A stretch of 64,000 bases of DNA, taken from positions 1 to 64,000 of the forward strand of contig CAZLGW010000002.1 of assembly GCA_964559125.1 (NCBI GenBank), given 5' to 3'. This DNA is from Ravibacter sp964559125. GTDB taxonomy: Bacteria; Bacteroidota; Bacteroidia; Cytophagales; Spirosomataceae. The position numbers and the translations under genes are program-made. The notes below the pieces were generated by a model. It made no database searches and had not been told where the DNA came from. It worked only from the letters and a program-made list of their open reading frames with translations. Positions 24,820-35,011 of this stretch are shown here, one piece after another (within the stretch, counting starts at the first letter, position 1; each line of letters opens with the position of its first letter).

Positions 24820-25557
24820 TCAGAGGCTGGTGAGCTCTTTGAACCGGATCGTCTGCCGTCTGGATATTTCTATCTTGTCGCCGCCCTGCAGGGTCACCAG
24901 CAGGCCGCCGCTAAACCAGGGTTCGATCTTATCGACCCATGCCAGGTTGATGATGTGCTTGCGGTTAGCGCGGAAAAAAGTCTGCGGATCCAGGCGCTCC
25001 TCCAGGCTGTTGAGGGATTTGAGCACCAGTGGTTTCTGATCGTCGAAATAAAGCCTGACGTAATTTCCCATCGATTCGAAAAGCCGCACTTTCGAAAGTT
25101 TGACAAACCAGCACCTGTCGCCGTCTTTTACAAATACCTGGTCGTCCTGTCCTAGTGTTTTTTCGGTTTTGGGGAGTTCAGCTTTTTCGCCGGTTTCAAT
25201 TACAGGCTGGTTATCTTCGATCCGGCTGATCGCCTCTCTCAGCCTTTCGGTATCGATCGGTTTGAGCAGGTAATCCAGGGCGTTGAATTCAAATGCCTTG
25301 ATGGCATACTCGTCAAATGCCGTAGTGAAGATCACGTCGGGAGCGCTTCCCTTCAGCGCGGTAAGAAGCTCAAAGCCGTTTTTTCCCGGCATCTGGATGT
25401 CGAGGAATAACAGCTCGGGGTCGAGCTCGTCGATCAGCTGGAGCGCCTCGTCGGCATTGGCGGCTTCTCCAACGATGTTAATTTTCGGGAATTCCTGGAG
25501 CAGTCTCCTTAGTTCTATCCTGGCAAGGCGTTCGTCGTCGATGATCAGAGTTCTCAT
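24820..25557 (-). CDS. LytTR-type response regulator
   Basis: A 245-residue regulator. The receiver domain covers residues 1-120 with acidic pocket D7/D8, phospho-acceptor D53 (LFLDIQMPG) and conserved K99. The LytTR DNA-binding domain covers residues about 145-245 (VKDGDRCWFVKLSKVRLFES, FFRANRKHIINLAWVDKIEP). It is encoded just downstream of the matching LytS-like kinase (73-base gap), forming a LytS/LytR two-component system. Such pairs in Bacteroidetes often control local or nutrient-linked targets; the target here is unknown. Confidence 0.93.
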   Translation of the reverse strand: MRTLIIDDERLARIELRRLLQEFPKINIVGEAANADEALQLIDELDPELLFLDIQMPGKNGFELLTALKGSAPDVIFTTAFDEYAIKAFEFNALDYLLKPIDTERLREAISRIEDNQPVIETGEKAELPKTEKTLGQDDQVFVKDGDRCWFVKLSKVRLFESMGNYVRLYFDDQKPLVLKSLNSLEERLDPQTFFRANRKHIINLAWVDKIEPWFSGGLLVTLQGGDKIEISRRQTIRFKELTSL

Positions 25558-25630
25558 ATTATATATAGAGTTTTTAATTCATTGATAGCTAATCTGATAC
25601 TTCCTAAAACCTGGTACTTTCCCACCTCCC

Positions 25631-26668
25631 TCATAAAACAGCCTTGGAAATCAGCGGAATGGTCAGTTCTACCGATACCTGGTTTTCGGAGAACTGGCTG
25701 ATTTCAACATGGGCATCTATACCGTACAGGAGTGAAAGTCTTTCTGCGGTATTCTTAAGGCCGATCCCGTTGGATTCCTTTTTCTCCAGTACACCGGAAT
25801 TGACAATAGAGACGGTCAGTATATCGTCTTTTACCGATGTACGGATTTCGATAGTCCCGCCCGAAATAATTTTGGATATCCCGTGCTTGATCCCGTTCTC
25901 AACCAGTGTTTGCAGCATCATGGGAGGTACCTGGCAATAGAGCGATGCAGGGTCGGCATGGATGGTAAATTGCAGCCGGTCCTCATAGCGTACCTTTTCC
26001 AGGTTAAGGTAGTCTTCTACCGTTTTCAGCTCCTCTCTGAGATCGACTGTCTTGCGCCGGTCGACCAGCAGCGAATTGCGCAATATATTGGAAAGCTGGG
26101 TAATCCCCTGCTGAGCCTTTTCCGGGTTTTCTATAATAAGCGCCCTGATGCTGTTGAGGGCGTTAAAGGTAAAATGTGGATTGAGCTGGGAGCGGAGAAC
26201 TTTTGCCTCGGCTTCCCGGATGGAAGTTTTATACATGATCTTTTCGAGATCAGACAGGCGGTGCTGTTCCACATAGTGATAGATCGTATAGGACAGCACC
26301 CAGGTGAGCATCAGCTTACACCAGTTGGCCAGGTAGCTCCAGAAAACAAACGGTTGGTTGGCGAGATTGTCGGCCAGGATTTCCTTGTCGATAGGGTGAT
26401 TGAAAAAGGTCATGACGGTGCCGAGTATGCCTACGGAGATAACCACCCTTATCATCAGTTTTGACAGGGGAAGGTTGCTCCAGTTCCATTTCTGAACGAT
26501 AAGACGATAGAAATGGGTCAGGATGATGGCCATCAATATATTGGCCAGGGTCATGAAAATACCCGAAACGTCAAAACCGTACTGCAGCGCGTAGGGTATA
26601 TACTCGAAGGCCATAGCGCCTGTCCAGCCTGCTATCTGCAATAACCAGTATATACGCGTCTTAGTCAT
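25631..26668 (-). CDS. LytS-type sensor histidine kinase
   Basis: A 345-residue membrane kinase. Four membrane helices lie at about residues 8-27, 36-55, 71-89 and 108-130. The His_kinase domain begins at about 150 with the phospho-acceptor H165 in LRSQLNPHFTFNALNSIRAL. The ATPase part has MMLQTLVENGIKHGI and GIGLKNTAERLSLLYG. It pairs with the LytTR regulator at 24820..25557 in the same transcription unit. There is no large periplasmic sensor, so the signal is probably sensed within the membrane or through a partner. Confidence 0.92.
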   Translation of the reverse strand: MTKTRIYWLLQIAGWTGAMAFEYIPYALQYGFDVSGIFMTLANILMAIILTHFYRLIVQKWNWSNLPLSKLMIRVVISVGILGTVMTFFNHPIDKEILADNLANQPFVFWSYLANWCKLMLTWVLSYTIYHYVEQHRLSDLEKIMYKTSIREAEAKVLRSQLNPHFTFNALNSIRALIIENPEKAQQGITQLSNILRNSLLVDRRKTVDLREELKTVEDYLNLEKVRYEDRLQFTIHADPASLYCQVPPMMLQTLVENGIKHGISKIISGGTIEIRTSVKDDILTVSIVNSGVLEKKESNGIGLKNTAERLSLLYGIDAHVEISQFSENQVSVELTIPLISKAVL

Positions 26669-26817
26669 GAGGTTATATCGCCCTTCACACCGGTGGTCGG
26701 GAGTAGGCCGTAAAGGTACAGATTTTCTGAGTCCGGAAGGTCAGGGATCTACACCGGAGGGCCTGGGAGATTACCAAAGGATGATTTACGATTTGATCCG
26801 GATTTTCTGCCGCGACG

Positions 26818-27456
26818 TCAGCCCGCTACATGCAGCGTCAGGAGATGCGTGATGTCATTGCTCTGCAGGATCTCGATCCTCCTGCCTTGAGGAATATACT
26901 CCAGCTTGTAGAGGCACAGGTTGTTGTGTGCGTACTTGTCCATCTGTGTAAGCGACTCGTTGAAAAGAGTGGCCAGGAGTATACGCATAGCCCGTCCGTG
27001 CGTAGCGATCAGGATATTTCTCTCCTGGCTTTGCGAAAGGATATGCTCTATAACCGGCAGTTGCCTGTCTCTTACCTGCAGGGGACTTTCCCCGCCTTCA
27101 AGCGCCCGGTTGGTATAGCCCTCTTTCCAGCTTTGCAGGATACTCAGGTAGTGCGTATCTTCCCCGGAAGTATGCGCGGTACCTTCATAAATGCCCCATG
27201 AAATCTCGTTCAGACCGGCGAAAGATTCGTAAGGGATGCCCGACCGGATGAATTTCTCGACGGACTGCCTCGTACGGATAAGCTGGGAGGTGTAAATCTT
27301 GTCAAAGGGCACGTGTCCGTAAGCATCGTAGAACGCGTCAGCCTGAGCTCTCCCCATTTCATTAAGCTCCGCGTCGATCCCGCTTCCCTGTACTACCCCC
27401 TTCCGGTTGTAGTCTGTTTCCCCGTGTCGTATCAGGTAAATGGTCTTTCTTCTCAA
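26818..27456 (-). CDS. Histidine phosphatase (phosphoglycerate mutase-like)
   Basis: A 212-residue protein of histidine phosphatase branch 1. The catalytic RHGE is at residues 10-13 (YLIRHGETDYN), the acid/base Glu near GLNEISWGIYEGT, and the second His in ILIATHGRAMRILL. The family removes phosphate from varied small molecules (2,3-bisphosphoglycerate, alpha-ribazole phosphate and others), so the substrate cannot be named. It is transcribed divergently from the thioesterase gene, with 84 bases between the starts. Confidence 0.88.
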   Translation of the reverse strand: MRRKTIYLIRHGETDYNRKGVVQGSGIDAELNEMGRAQADAFYDAYGHVPFDKIYTSQLIRTRQSVEKFIRSGIPYESFAGLNEISWGIYEGTAHTSGEDTHYLSILQSWKEGYTNRALEGGESPLQVRDRQLPVIEHILSQSQERNILIATHGRAMRILLATLFNESLTQMDKYAHNNLCLYKLEYIPQGRRIEILQSNDITHLLTLHVAG

Positions 27457-27480
27457 ATTTTGTATTATTTTAATAATAAA

Positions 27481-27512
27481 TTTGGAAAAATTGAAATTTT
27501 TGCTCTATTTTG
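27481..27512 (+). promoter_or_regulatory. Possible promoter of the thioesterase gene
   Basis: TTTG at 27481..27484 and TATTTTG at 27506..27512 are 21 bases apart. The second box lacks one base compared with TAnnTTTG. The distance to the ATG at 27541 (28 bases) is reasonable. Confidence 0.35.
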
Positions 27513-27540
27513 ACGATGTAAATTTAACATTTTTTAGACA

Positions 27541-27957
27541 ATGTTTGCAACGAAACCGACTTTGGATTTACTTAATTCCATGAGCGCCGGTACAATAGCC
27601 GAACACATCGGGATAGTTTTTACAGAAGTAGGGGAGGATTATCTTGTAGCCAGAATGCCGGTAGACGATCGTACCAGGCAACCAATGAAGCTGCTGCACG
27701 GCGGAGCTTCGGTAGTGCTGGCCGAAACGCTGGGGAGCGTGGCTTCCTATCTTTGCCTTCAGGATCCTGCCAGGCAAAAAGCGGTAGGGCTGGAGATCAA
27801 TGCGAATCATATCAGGCCTGTTCATGAAGGAGAAGTATTCGGCAAAGCTACTTCGATTCATCTCGGTCGCTCTACACATATCTGGGAGATCAGGATCACA
27901 ACTCCGGCTGGTAAGTTAGTGTGTATCAGTCGCTTGACTGTTGCTGTACTCTCCTGA
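27541..27957 (+). CDS. menI: Hotdog thioesterase, probably DHNA-CoA hydrolase
   Basis: A 138-residue hotdog-fold protein of the PaaI/YdiI group. It shows the signature LLHGGASVVLAETLGS at about residues 50-65 (His and catalytic Glu) and VGLEINANHIRPVHEG at about 82-97. Relatives hydrolyse 1,4-dihydroxy-2-naphthoyl-CoA in menaquinone synthesis. The next gene on the same strand encodes isochorismate synthase, the first enzyme of that pathway, which strongly supports the menaquinone role, although other acyl-CoA substrates remain possible. Confidence 0.82.
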   Translation: MFATKPTLDLLNSMSAGTIAEHIGIVFTEVGEDYLVARMPVDDRTRQPMKLLHGGASVVLAETLGSVASYLCLQDPARQKAVGLEINANHIRPVHEGEVFGKATSIHLGRSTHIWEIRITTPAGKLVCISRLTVAVLS

Positions 27958-27993
27958 CGTCAGTTGTTAATAAATGTTATCAGGACGTTTTTT
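27952..27993 (+). terminator. Possible terminator between menI and menF
   Basis: TCCTGA at 27952..27957 pairs with TCAGGA at 27980..27985, followed by CG and seven T. The loop is long (22 bases) and the stem short, so it may only attenuate transcription into the next gene. Confidence 0.4.
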
Positions 27994-28056
27994 TAATTTT
28001 ACCGTTATTTCAAGGAAATTAAATATTTCTAGATTTGTGAAATACGTGTCGGTCAA

Positions 28057-29331
28057 ATGGTAAATGAGGAGAATAATGCGATAGAAGTCTGCGCTTCTTT
28101 TGCGACAAAAGCAGTCACGGCTGAGTTTATCTGGGAAGCAGCTTTCACCTCCGGCTATCCTGTAGCCATCTGGAGGCTTCCGGAATCAGACAGGCGGAGG
28201 TTGATCGTGTCTGAAAATTTATTACCGGCCCGGGTAGTTCCCGATCTGGAAAGGCTTGAAAGTGGTTTTCTTCTGGCGCCGTTCAGCAGTTCGGCAGAAT
28301 CGGAGGTTTTTTTCCTGGAAGGGGACCTGTCACTTTCTTTCCCGGTAAGCCATCCGGCTGCCGATGTACCCGTTGAGGAGTTGGATGGCGATGATTTCCG
28401 AAGCGTTTTATTCAAAAAGGCAATTGAGCTGCAAGAGACTGCGGCGCAGCGGGCGCTCCCCGATAATGCCATTGTAGCCAGGGAGACAGATGGCGATAAA
28501 GAAAGGTTCAAGCGTATTGTTCAGCTCGGTGCGGAGTCGGTAAAGGCGGGAGAGCTATTTAAAGTAGTGCTTTCCCGTACCAGGGAATTTGAATACAGCC
28601 CGGGTTTTAGCTTTATCAACGCTTTTTTTCAGTTGGAAGCGGCATACCCGTCGGCATTTGTTTCGATGGTCAGCCTGCCGCACCTGCAGGAAGTGTGGCT
28701 GGGCGCGTCGCCGGAGCTGCTCGTGGGGGTCAGCCGCAGGCGTTATTTCAGAACGGTTGCATTAGCCGGTACCCAGTCGGCGACCGACGCTACAGGTGCC
28801 GTCAAGCCTAAATTCAAAGTGCTTTGGAGTGAGAAAGAGATCGAGGAACAGGCCATTGTAAGCCGTTATATCATTGAATGCTTTAAGAAGATCAGGCTTC
28901 GCGAATACGTGGAGACGGGCCCCAAATCTTCAAAAGCAGGCAATTTGTATCATCTGAAATCGGATTTTCAGGTAGACCTGGAAGCCGTGAATTTTCCCGA
29001 ACTGGGCTCGGTGATGCTGAAGCTGCTTCACCCGACCTCTGCGGTCTGCGGCATGCCAAGGGAAGAGGCCAGGGCCCTGATTGCATCCCTGGAGGGATAC
29101 GACCGGTCGTTTTACAGCGGTTATTGGGGGCCCGTAAATGTAGAGGATGAAACCTGCCTCTTTGTGAACCTGCGGACCCTGAGGGCAAAAGGCGGGATCA
29201 TGACGCTGTTTGCAGGGGCGGGAATCACGACCGACTCCGATCCTGCGGAGGAATGGGATGAGACAGAGATGAAATGCGATACTTTATTGCAGGTTATTGC
29301 ACCTGGTATCGGCCTTAACAATAGTGTATAA
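28057..29331 (+). CDS. menF: Isochorismate synthase
   Basis: A 424-residue chorismate-binding enzyme that converts chorismate to isochorismate for menaquinone. The C-terminal catalytic domain (about 160-415) has the family motifs FKVVLSRTREFEY, LHPTSAVCGMPREEA and FYSGYWGPVN, and ends with LFAGAGITTDSDPAEEWDETEMK, which carries Mg-binding glutamates. The N-terminal part is shorter and more variable, as usual for MenF/EntC. EntC-like siderophore use is possible but no siderophore genes are near; the adjacent thioesterase supports menaquinone. Confidence 0.9.
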   Translation: MVNEENNAIEVCASFATKAVTAEFIWEAAFTSGYPVAIWRLPESDRRRLIVSENLLPARVVPDLERLESGFLLAPFSSSAESEVFFLEGDLSLSFPVSHPAADVPVEELDGDDFRSVLFKKAIELQETAAQRALPDNAIVARETDGDKERFKRIVQLGAESVKAGELFKVVLSRTREFEYSPGFSFINAFFQLEAAYPSAFVSMVSLPHLQEVWLGASPELLVGVSRRRYFRTVALAGTQSATDATGAVKPKFKVLWSEKEIEEQAIVSRYIIECFKKIRLREYVETGPKSSKAGNLYHLKSDFQVDLEAVNFPELGSVMLKLLHPTSAVCGMPREEARALIASLEGYDRSFYSGYWGPVNVEDETCLFVNLRTLRAKGGIMTLFAGAGITTDSDPAEEWDETEMKCDTLLQVIAPGIGLNNSV

Positions 29332-29424
29332 AACTGTTTTCAGCAGCTTGTGAGTAACAAGACCCTGAATTAATGATTATATAATCTCAGGTAATTCATA
29401 CAATTACTACCCTTAATTGATTCT

Positions 29425-30480
29425 ATGAAACTAAGAATTCTGCCGGCTATCTTACTCCCTGTAGTAGTAGCTTGTTCGGAAAAAAAAGACACTTTTAAAC
29501 AGACGGCACAGGCTCCGCCCATCGTGGATGTGGTGGTAGCGCAGTTGCATGATATATCGGCCGATCTTGAGTTGAACGGTTCAATCGTTTCCAATGAATT
29601 TGTTCAGCTGATGCCCGAAACGAGCGGCAGGCTCATTTACCTGAATGTGCCGGAAGGGAAGGTGGTAAGCAGGGGAACAGTCATAGCCCGTATCAATGAC
29701 GCCGACCTCCAGGCCCAGCTGAGAAAGACCGAAGTACAGCTGGAAATAGCCGACCTTTCCGAGCAGCGGCTCCGCAAGCTCCTGGCAGTTAACGGAGTCA
29801 ACCAGGCAGACTACGATCTGGCCCTGAACCAGGTCAACAGCCTCAAAGCCGATATGGAGATTACCAAAGCGCTGATCGATAAAACTGTGGTGACGGCGCC
29901 TTTTACCGGTAAGGTAGGACTTCGCCAGATCAGTAACGGGGCATTTGTCACTACTTCTACAGTTATTGCCACCATGCAGGAAACCAATCAGCTGAAAGTC
30001 GATTTTAACGTTCCTGAAGAATATATTGAGTTTGTTAAAATCGGCAAAACGGTGGATGTTGCGGTAGACAAGGGAGACGGTAGCCTGATCCAGGCAAGGA
30101 TCGTAGCGACCGAACCCCAGGTGGACGTCACTTCGCGAAATATTACGGTTCGGGCGGTATTGTCCAGGAACACGGTGAGCCCCGGGTCGTTTGCCAAAGT
30201 CTATCTCAGGATGGGTGACGCCAGGAAGACCATACAGATCCCTGCCAACAGTATTATTCCGGAAGCCAAGACGAAGAAGGTGATTCTGGTCAGAAAAGGC
30301 CAGGCGGAAATGGTTGAAGTGGAAACGGGCGTAAGACAGAGCAGCCTGATTGAGATCAGCAAAGGAATTGTTCCCGGAGATACGGTAGTAGTGAGCGGCG
30401 TGCTTTTTGCCAGGCCCGGCCGGCCCGTGCAGGTCCGGGATGTAAAGGAACTGAGTGCTTTTTCAGAAGCTTCATTGTAA
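29425..30480 (+). CDS. RND efflux membrane fusion lipoprotein
   Basis: A 351-residue periplasmic adaptor. It has a lipoprotein signal with lipobox VVAC and the lipidated Cys at 17. A lipoyl/barrel-sandwich part lies on both sides of a helical hairpin (VPEGKVVSRGTVIARINDAD at about 74-93; VTAPFTGKVGLRQISNGAFV at about 156-175), then come a beta-barrel and a membrane-proximal domain. It is the first gene of a three-gene RND pump operon and links the inner-membrane pump to the TolC-like channel. Confidence 0.93.
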   Translation: MKLRILPAILLPVVVACSEKKDTFKQTAQAPPIVDVVVAQLHDISADLELNGSIVSNEFVQLMPETSGRLIYLNVPEGKVVSRGTVIARINDADLQAQLRKTEVQLEIADLSEQRLRKLLAVNGVNQADYDLALNQVNSLKADMEITKALIDKTVVTAPFTGKVGLRQISNGAFVTTSTVIATMQETNQLKVDFNVPEEYIEFVKIGKTVDVAVDKGDGSLIQARIVATEPQVDVTSRNITVRAVLSRNTVSPGSFAKVYLRMGDARKTIQIPANSIIPEAKTKKVILVRKGQAEMVEVETGVRQSSLIEISKGIVPGDTVVVSGVLFARPGRPVQVRDVKELSAFSEASL

Positions 30481-30534
30481 AGAAGTTGTTTCCAGAGACC
30501 TAATAACTTAATCTTAAAAAACTGGACGATAGCC

Positions 30535-33500
30535 ATGAATATCTCCGAGTTGTCCATTAAACGCCCGGTTCTGGCCATAGTGATGAACCTGGCCATTGTG
30601 CTTTTCGGCGGGATCGGGTACTCTTATCTGTCGCTGCGGGATTACCCGGCGATCGACCCGCCTACCGTGAATGTCCGCACAAGCTATATCGGTGCCAATG
30701 CCGACATTATCGAAAGCCAGATTACCGAACCGCTCGAGAAATCCATTAACGGTATCCCGGGTATCCGTACCATCACTTCGACCAGCCAGATAGGGGCGAG
30801 CAATATTACAGTCGAATTTAATCTTGATGTTTCACTGGAGGAAGCTGCGAACGACGTACGCGACAAAGTCAGCCAGGCGCTCAGGAACCTTCCCCAGGAT
30901 ATAGACGCCCCACCGGTCGTAGTCAAGTCCGATGCCAACAGTGATTTTATCCTGATGCTGGCCATCCAGAGTCCGACGAAGGGGCTGATGGAGCTCAGCG
31001 ACTACGCGGAGAATGTTTTGCAGCAGCGGCTCCAGACGATCAACGGCGTAAGCGCGGTAAACATCTTCGGACAGAAGAAATACGCGATGAGAATCTGGCT
31101 GATCCCCGATAAGATGAATGCCTACAATGTCTCTTTCAATGATATCAGCAGAATCCTGGCAGCCGAAAACGTGGAGATGCCCGCAGGAAAGATTTACGGA
31201 GATAATACCGAGCTGACTATCCGGACAATGGGAAGGCTTACTACCGAGGATGATTTTAACAAGCTCATAGTCAGGGAGGACGCTTCGGCCGGCATCATAC
31301 GCCTGGAAAACGTAGCCAAGGTAGAGCTGGGGCCTGAGAATGAGGAGCAGGCATGGAAGTTTAACGAGGTGTATGCCGTCGGGTTGGCAGTGATTCCCCA
31401 GCCGGGCGCCAATTATGTTAAAATTTCGGAAGAATTTAACAAACGGCTCGCCGAAATCACTGAATCGAATAAATCGGACATTAGTTTCGAGCTACTGGTC
31501 GATAATACAAGGATGGTCCGGCAGAGTATCGAGGAGGTAGAGGAAACGCTCGTGATCGCGTTTATACTGGTGGTCATGGTGATACTTTTCTTCTTCAGGG
31601 ATTTTGTCATCGCCGTGCGGCCCCTTATCGATATCCCGATATCCCTCATTGGGACTTTTTTTGTGATGTATCTGGCCGGTTTTTCCCTGAATATCCTTAC
31701 GCTGCTGGGAATTGTGCTGGCTACCGGGCTTGTTGTGGATGACGGTATCGTGGTTACGGAGAATATCTTCCGGAAACTGGAGGAAGGGATGCCTATACGC
31801 AAGGCGGCTGTCGAGGGAAGTAAGGAAATCTTCTTTGCGGTTATATCCACTTCCGTCACCCTGGCGGTAGTGTTTCTTCCGGTTATTTTCCTCGAAGGTT
31901 TTGTAGGAAGCCTTTTCCGTGAATTCGGGGTCGTATTGGCCGCTGCGGTGCTGATCTCAGCTTTTGTCTCGCTGACCATCACGCCTGTGCTCAACGTATA
32001 CCTGCACAGGAAAAATACCGGGAAAGGGAAGTTTTACACAAAGACCGAACCTTTCTTTGAAGGTATGGAGAGAGGCTATAACCGCTTGCTGACGGGCTTT
32101 ATGAAAGTAAGGGGGGCTGCCTGGCTGATTGTGGCTCTGTGTATAGGTATCATTTACTTTACTTTTACCAACCTGCAGAGCGAGCTGGCGCCGATGGAAG
32201 ACCGGAATACGGTCCGTTTTTCCCTTACCGCTCCCGAAGGTACAAGCTACCCGGAGATGCAGGCCGTGTCCGACCAACTGACCCAATACCTCAATGACTC
32301 TATTCCCGAGCGCAGCTTTGTGTTTTCCTCCACTCCGAGCTTTCGCAGTACCGGTGCCAATAGCGGTATGGCCAGGATAGGCCTTGTGCCGGCAACAGAG
32401 CGCGTACGCAGCCAGAACGACATTACAAATTCCATAAACCAGAAGATTAAGGAGTTTAACGGAGCCAGGATCTTTGCCAACCAGGAGCAGACCATATCGG
32501 TCGGCCTGGGTTCCAGAGGCTCGCTTCCTGTCCAGTTTATCCTGCAGAATCTCGATTTTGAAAAGCTTTCGGAGGCGATCCCGGTATTTATGGAAGAGGC
32601 TTTAAACGATCCGACATTCGGTAACGTGGACGTCAACCTCAAGTTCAACAAACCCGAGCTCAATATAGAAATAGATCGTGTTAAAGCCCGGGATCTCGGA
32701 CTTTCGACGAGCGATATCGCCGCTACGATCCAGGCGGCGTTCAGCGGGCGGCGGCTGGCCTACTTCCTGATGAACGGGATGCAATACCAGGTAATCGGGC
32801 AGGTGGAACATACCGACAGGAACAAACCTGAAGATATTTCGAAACTGTATGTCAGGAACAATCGCGGGCAGAACGTACCCCTGCTTTCCGTCGTGAAAAT
32901 AAACGAAGCCAGCGGGCCTCCGACATTGTACCGTTACAACCGCTATAAAAGCGCTACGATATCGGCTTCTCTGAGCGAGGGAAAAACTATCGGCGACGGT
33001 GTAGCCGCCATGAGGGCCATAGCAGACCGGGTGCTTGACGAAAGCTTTCAGACCTCGCTTGCCGGGCCGTCTCGCGATTTTGAGGAAAGCTCGTCCAATA
33101 CGATGTTCGCTTTTTCGCTTGCGCTCGTTCTTATCTACCTGGTTCTGGCTGCACAATTCGAGAGCTTCCGGGATCCGCTGACCATCATGCTCACAGTGCC
33201 GCTCGCGCTGGCAGGTGCGCTGCTGTCGTTGTATATATTCGGTCATACGATCAACATCTTTTCACAGATCGGGATGATCATGCTCGTCGGGCTTGTTACC
33301 AAAAACGGTATCCTGATCGTAGAATTTACCAACCAGAAAAGAGAGGCAGGTATGCCGATGAAACAGGCGGTGATAGAAGCTGCTACCCAGCGGCTTCGTC
33401 CGATCCTTATGACCACCCTGGCGACGGCCTTCGGCGCTTTACCGATCGCGATCGGCTTCGGAGCTGCAGCTACCAGCCGTGTTCCCCTGGGGGTAGTAAT

Positions 33501-33630
33501 AGTGGGAGGGCTTGCGTTTTCGCTGATACTGACGCTTTTCGTGATACCGGCAGTTTATACCTTTATTTCCGGGAAGGAGAAGGCACACCACGAAGAAGAG
33601 CTCGAGGTCGAACATGAATTAATTGCCTAA
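30535..33630 (+). CDS. RND efflux transporter (AcrB/HAE1 type)
   Basis: A 1031-residue inner-membrane pump with the twelve-helix RND layout: one helix at about 11-31, a large periplasmic domain, helices between about 340 and 540, a second periplasmic domain and helices from about 860 on. The proton-relay aspartates are D402 and D403 in GLVVDDGIVVTEN. The closing helices contain MLVGLVTKNGILIVEF. It is a hydrophobic/amphiphilic multidrug-type pump driven by protons. Substrates cannot be read from sequence. It is located between its adaptor and outer-membrane channel genes. Confidence 0.95.
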   Translation: MNISELSIKRPVLAIVMNLAIVLFGGIGYSYLSLRDYPAIDPPTVNVRTSYIGANADIIESQITEPLEKSINGIPGIRTITSTSQIGASNITVEFNLDVSLEEAANDVRDKVSQALRNLPQDIDAPPVVVKSDANSDFILMLAIQSPTKGLMELSDYAENVLQQRLQTINGVSAVNIFGQKKYAMRIWLIPDKMNAYNVSFNDISRILAAENVEMPAGKIYGDNTELTIRTMGRLTTEDDFNKLIVREDASAGIIRLENVAKVELGPENEEQAWKFNEVYAVGLAVIPQPGANYVKISEEFNKRLAEITESNKSDISFELLVDNTRMVRQSIEEVEETLVIAFILVVMVILFFFRDFVIAVRPLIDIPISLIGTFFVMYLAGFSLNILTLLGIVLATGLVVDDGIVVTENIFRKLEEGMPIRKAAVEGSKEIFFAVISTSVTLAVVFLPVIFLEGFVGSLFREFGVVLAAAVLISAFVSLTITPVLNVYLHRKNTGKGKFYTKTEPFFEGMERGYNRLLTGFMKVRGAAWLIVALCIGIIYFTFTNLQSELAPMEDRNTVRFSLTAPEGTSYPEMQAVSDQLTQYLNDSIPERSFVFSSTPSFRSTGANSGMARIGLVPATERVRSQNDITNSINQKIKEFNGARIFANQEQTISVGLGSRGSLPVQFILQNLDFEKLSEAIPVFMEEALNDPTFGNVDVNLKFNKPELNIEIDRVKARDLGLSTSDIAATIQAAFSGRRLAYFLMNGMQYQVIGQVEHTDRNKPEDISKLYVRNNRGQNVPLLSVVKINEASGPPTLYRYNRYKSATISASLSEGKTIGDGVAAMRAIADRVLDESFQTSLAGPSRDFEESSSNTMFAFSLALVLIYLVLAAQFESFRDPLTIMLTVPLALAGALLSLYIFGHTINIFSQIGMIMLVGLVTKNGILIVEFTNQKREAGMPMKQAVIEAATQRLRPILMTTLATAFGALPIAIGFGAAATSRVPLGVVIVGGLAFSLILTLFVIPAVYTFISGKEKAHHEEELEVEHELIA

Positions 33631-33657
33631 AAAATATTCAGACATTTTGTCTAAAAC

Positions 33658-34974
33658 ATGAATTTTTACCATACCGCAAAAAGAGGACTCCTGGTTATTT
33701 TTGGCTTTTTGCCATTGGGAATACATGCACAGGAAAAAATATCCCTTACACTGAACGAGGCGATCGCGATTGCTTTGAGGAACAGTCTCGAAATCCAGAT
33801 CGCCAGAAATGAAACGGAGGCCCGGACACTGATGAACCACTACGGAGTAGCAGGCGGGCTGCCTGTTGTCAGCGGTACGCTCGGTAATACGGAGCAGTTG
33901 ATGAACATCAGGCAGAAGCTTCAGAACGGGACCAATATTGAACGTAACGGAGCTGCAGGGAACAACCTGTCGGCCGGACTTGCTGCTTCTCTGGTGCTTT
34001 ATAACGGCAACAGGATAGTGGCTACCAAAAAACGACTTGAGGAATTACAGGTTCAAAGCGAGGAATTGCTCGTTTCCCGCATACAGGACCTGATTGCAGA
34101 TGTATCGACCGCCTACTATGATATAGTGCGGCAACAGAGCTATGTCAGGACGATCCATCAGTCGATACTCGCTTCGGAAAAAAGGCTGGAAGTACTTGAG
34201 GCCCGCCGGTCTGCCGGTATGGCCAACAATGCCGATATATACCAGGCCCAGATCGATATCAATACGGCTAACCAACTGATGATGAACCAGATGTTGGTGG
34301 TAGACGTAGCAAAGACCGAGTTGCTCAGGCTGCTGACCGAATCGCCTGATATTCAGTTGGACATTAAGGATACGATCATAGTGGCAGGCGACCTGGACCT
34401 CCAGCCTGTTCTTGACCGTGTATCTGCCAATACGGAGATCAAGGCTTCGGAAAACCAGATAAGGATCAGCGAGTTGATCCAGAAGGAGATCTCCGCGCAG
34501 ATGTACCCGACTGTAAGACTTAATTCGGCGCTGAATTACACCCGTGTCCAGAGTGCGGCCGGGTTTAACCTTTTAAATCAATCGTTCGGCCCCAATATCG
34601 GGGTGTCGGTAGCGGTCCCGATCTATAACGGCAGCGCTTTCAAACGACAACAGCAGGCAGCGGTGGTAGACGTAAAAACAGCCCGGAAGCAAAAGGAAAT
34701 TCTTGAAAGGGATTTCAAGGCGAATGTCTACAAAACCTACCAGGCCTACCAGAATGCGTTGAAGCAGCTGGAAACCGAGACCAGGAATTACAAGCTTACC
34801 GAAGACCTGCTGAATCTTACCATGCAGCGCTTCGAGCTCATTCAGGCCACTATCATTGATGTCAGGGAAGCCCAAAAGAGCTTTGAAGATGCCGGATACC
34901 GCCTTGTTAACCTGAGCTATGCGGCTAAGGCTGCAGAAATAGAATTGCTTCGTTTGGGTAACCTGCTTAACTAA
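33658..34974 (+). CDS. TolC-like outer-membrane efflux channel
   Basis: A 438-residue outer-membrane factor. The signal peptide ends near GIHAQ (about residue 25), followed by the SLTLNEAIAIALRNSLEIQ repeat start of the OEP family. Two OEP repeats are made mainly of long helices (for example TARKQKEILERDFKANVYKT), with beta-strand segments around residues 75-115 and 290-320. It completes the tripartite RND pump and starts 27 bases after the transporter gene. Confidence 0.92.
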   Translation: MNFYHTAKRGLLVIFGFLPLGIHAQEKISLTLNEAIAIALRNSLEIQIARNETEARTLMNHYGVAGGLPVVSGTLGNTEQLMNIRQKLQNGTNIERNGAAGNNLSAGLAASLVLYNGNRIVATKKRLEELQVQSEELLVSRIQDLIADVSTAYYDIVRQQSYVRTIHQSILASEKRLEVLEARRSAGMANNADIYQAQIDINTANQLMMNQMLVVDVAKTELLRLLTESPDIQLDIKDTIIVAGDLDLQPVLDRVSANTEIKASENQIRISELIQKEISAQMYPTVRLNSALNYTRVQSAAGFNLLNQSFGPNIGVSVAVPIYNGSAFKRQQQAAVVDVKTARKQKEILERDFKANVYKTYQAYQNALKQLETETRNYKLTEDLLNLTMQRFELIQATIIDVREAQKSFEDAGYRLVNLSYAAKAAEIELLRLGNLLN

Positions 34975-35011
34975 TGTTTAATTGCAGGATATATAGTCAC
35001 CAAATAAATCT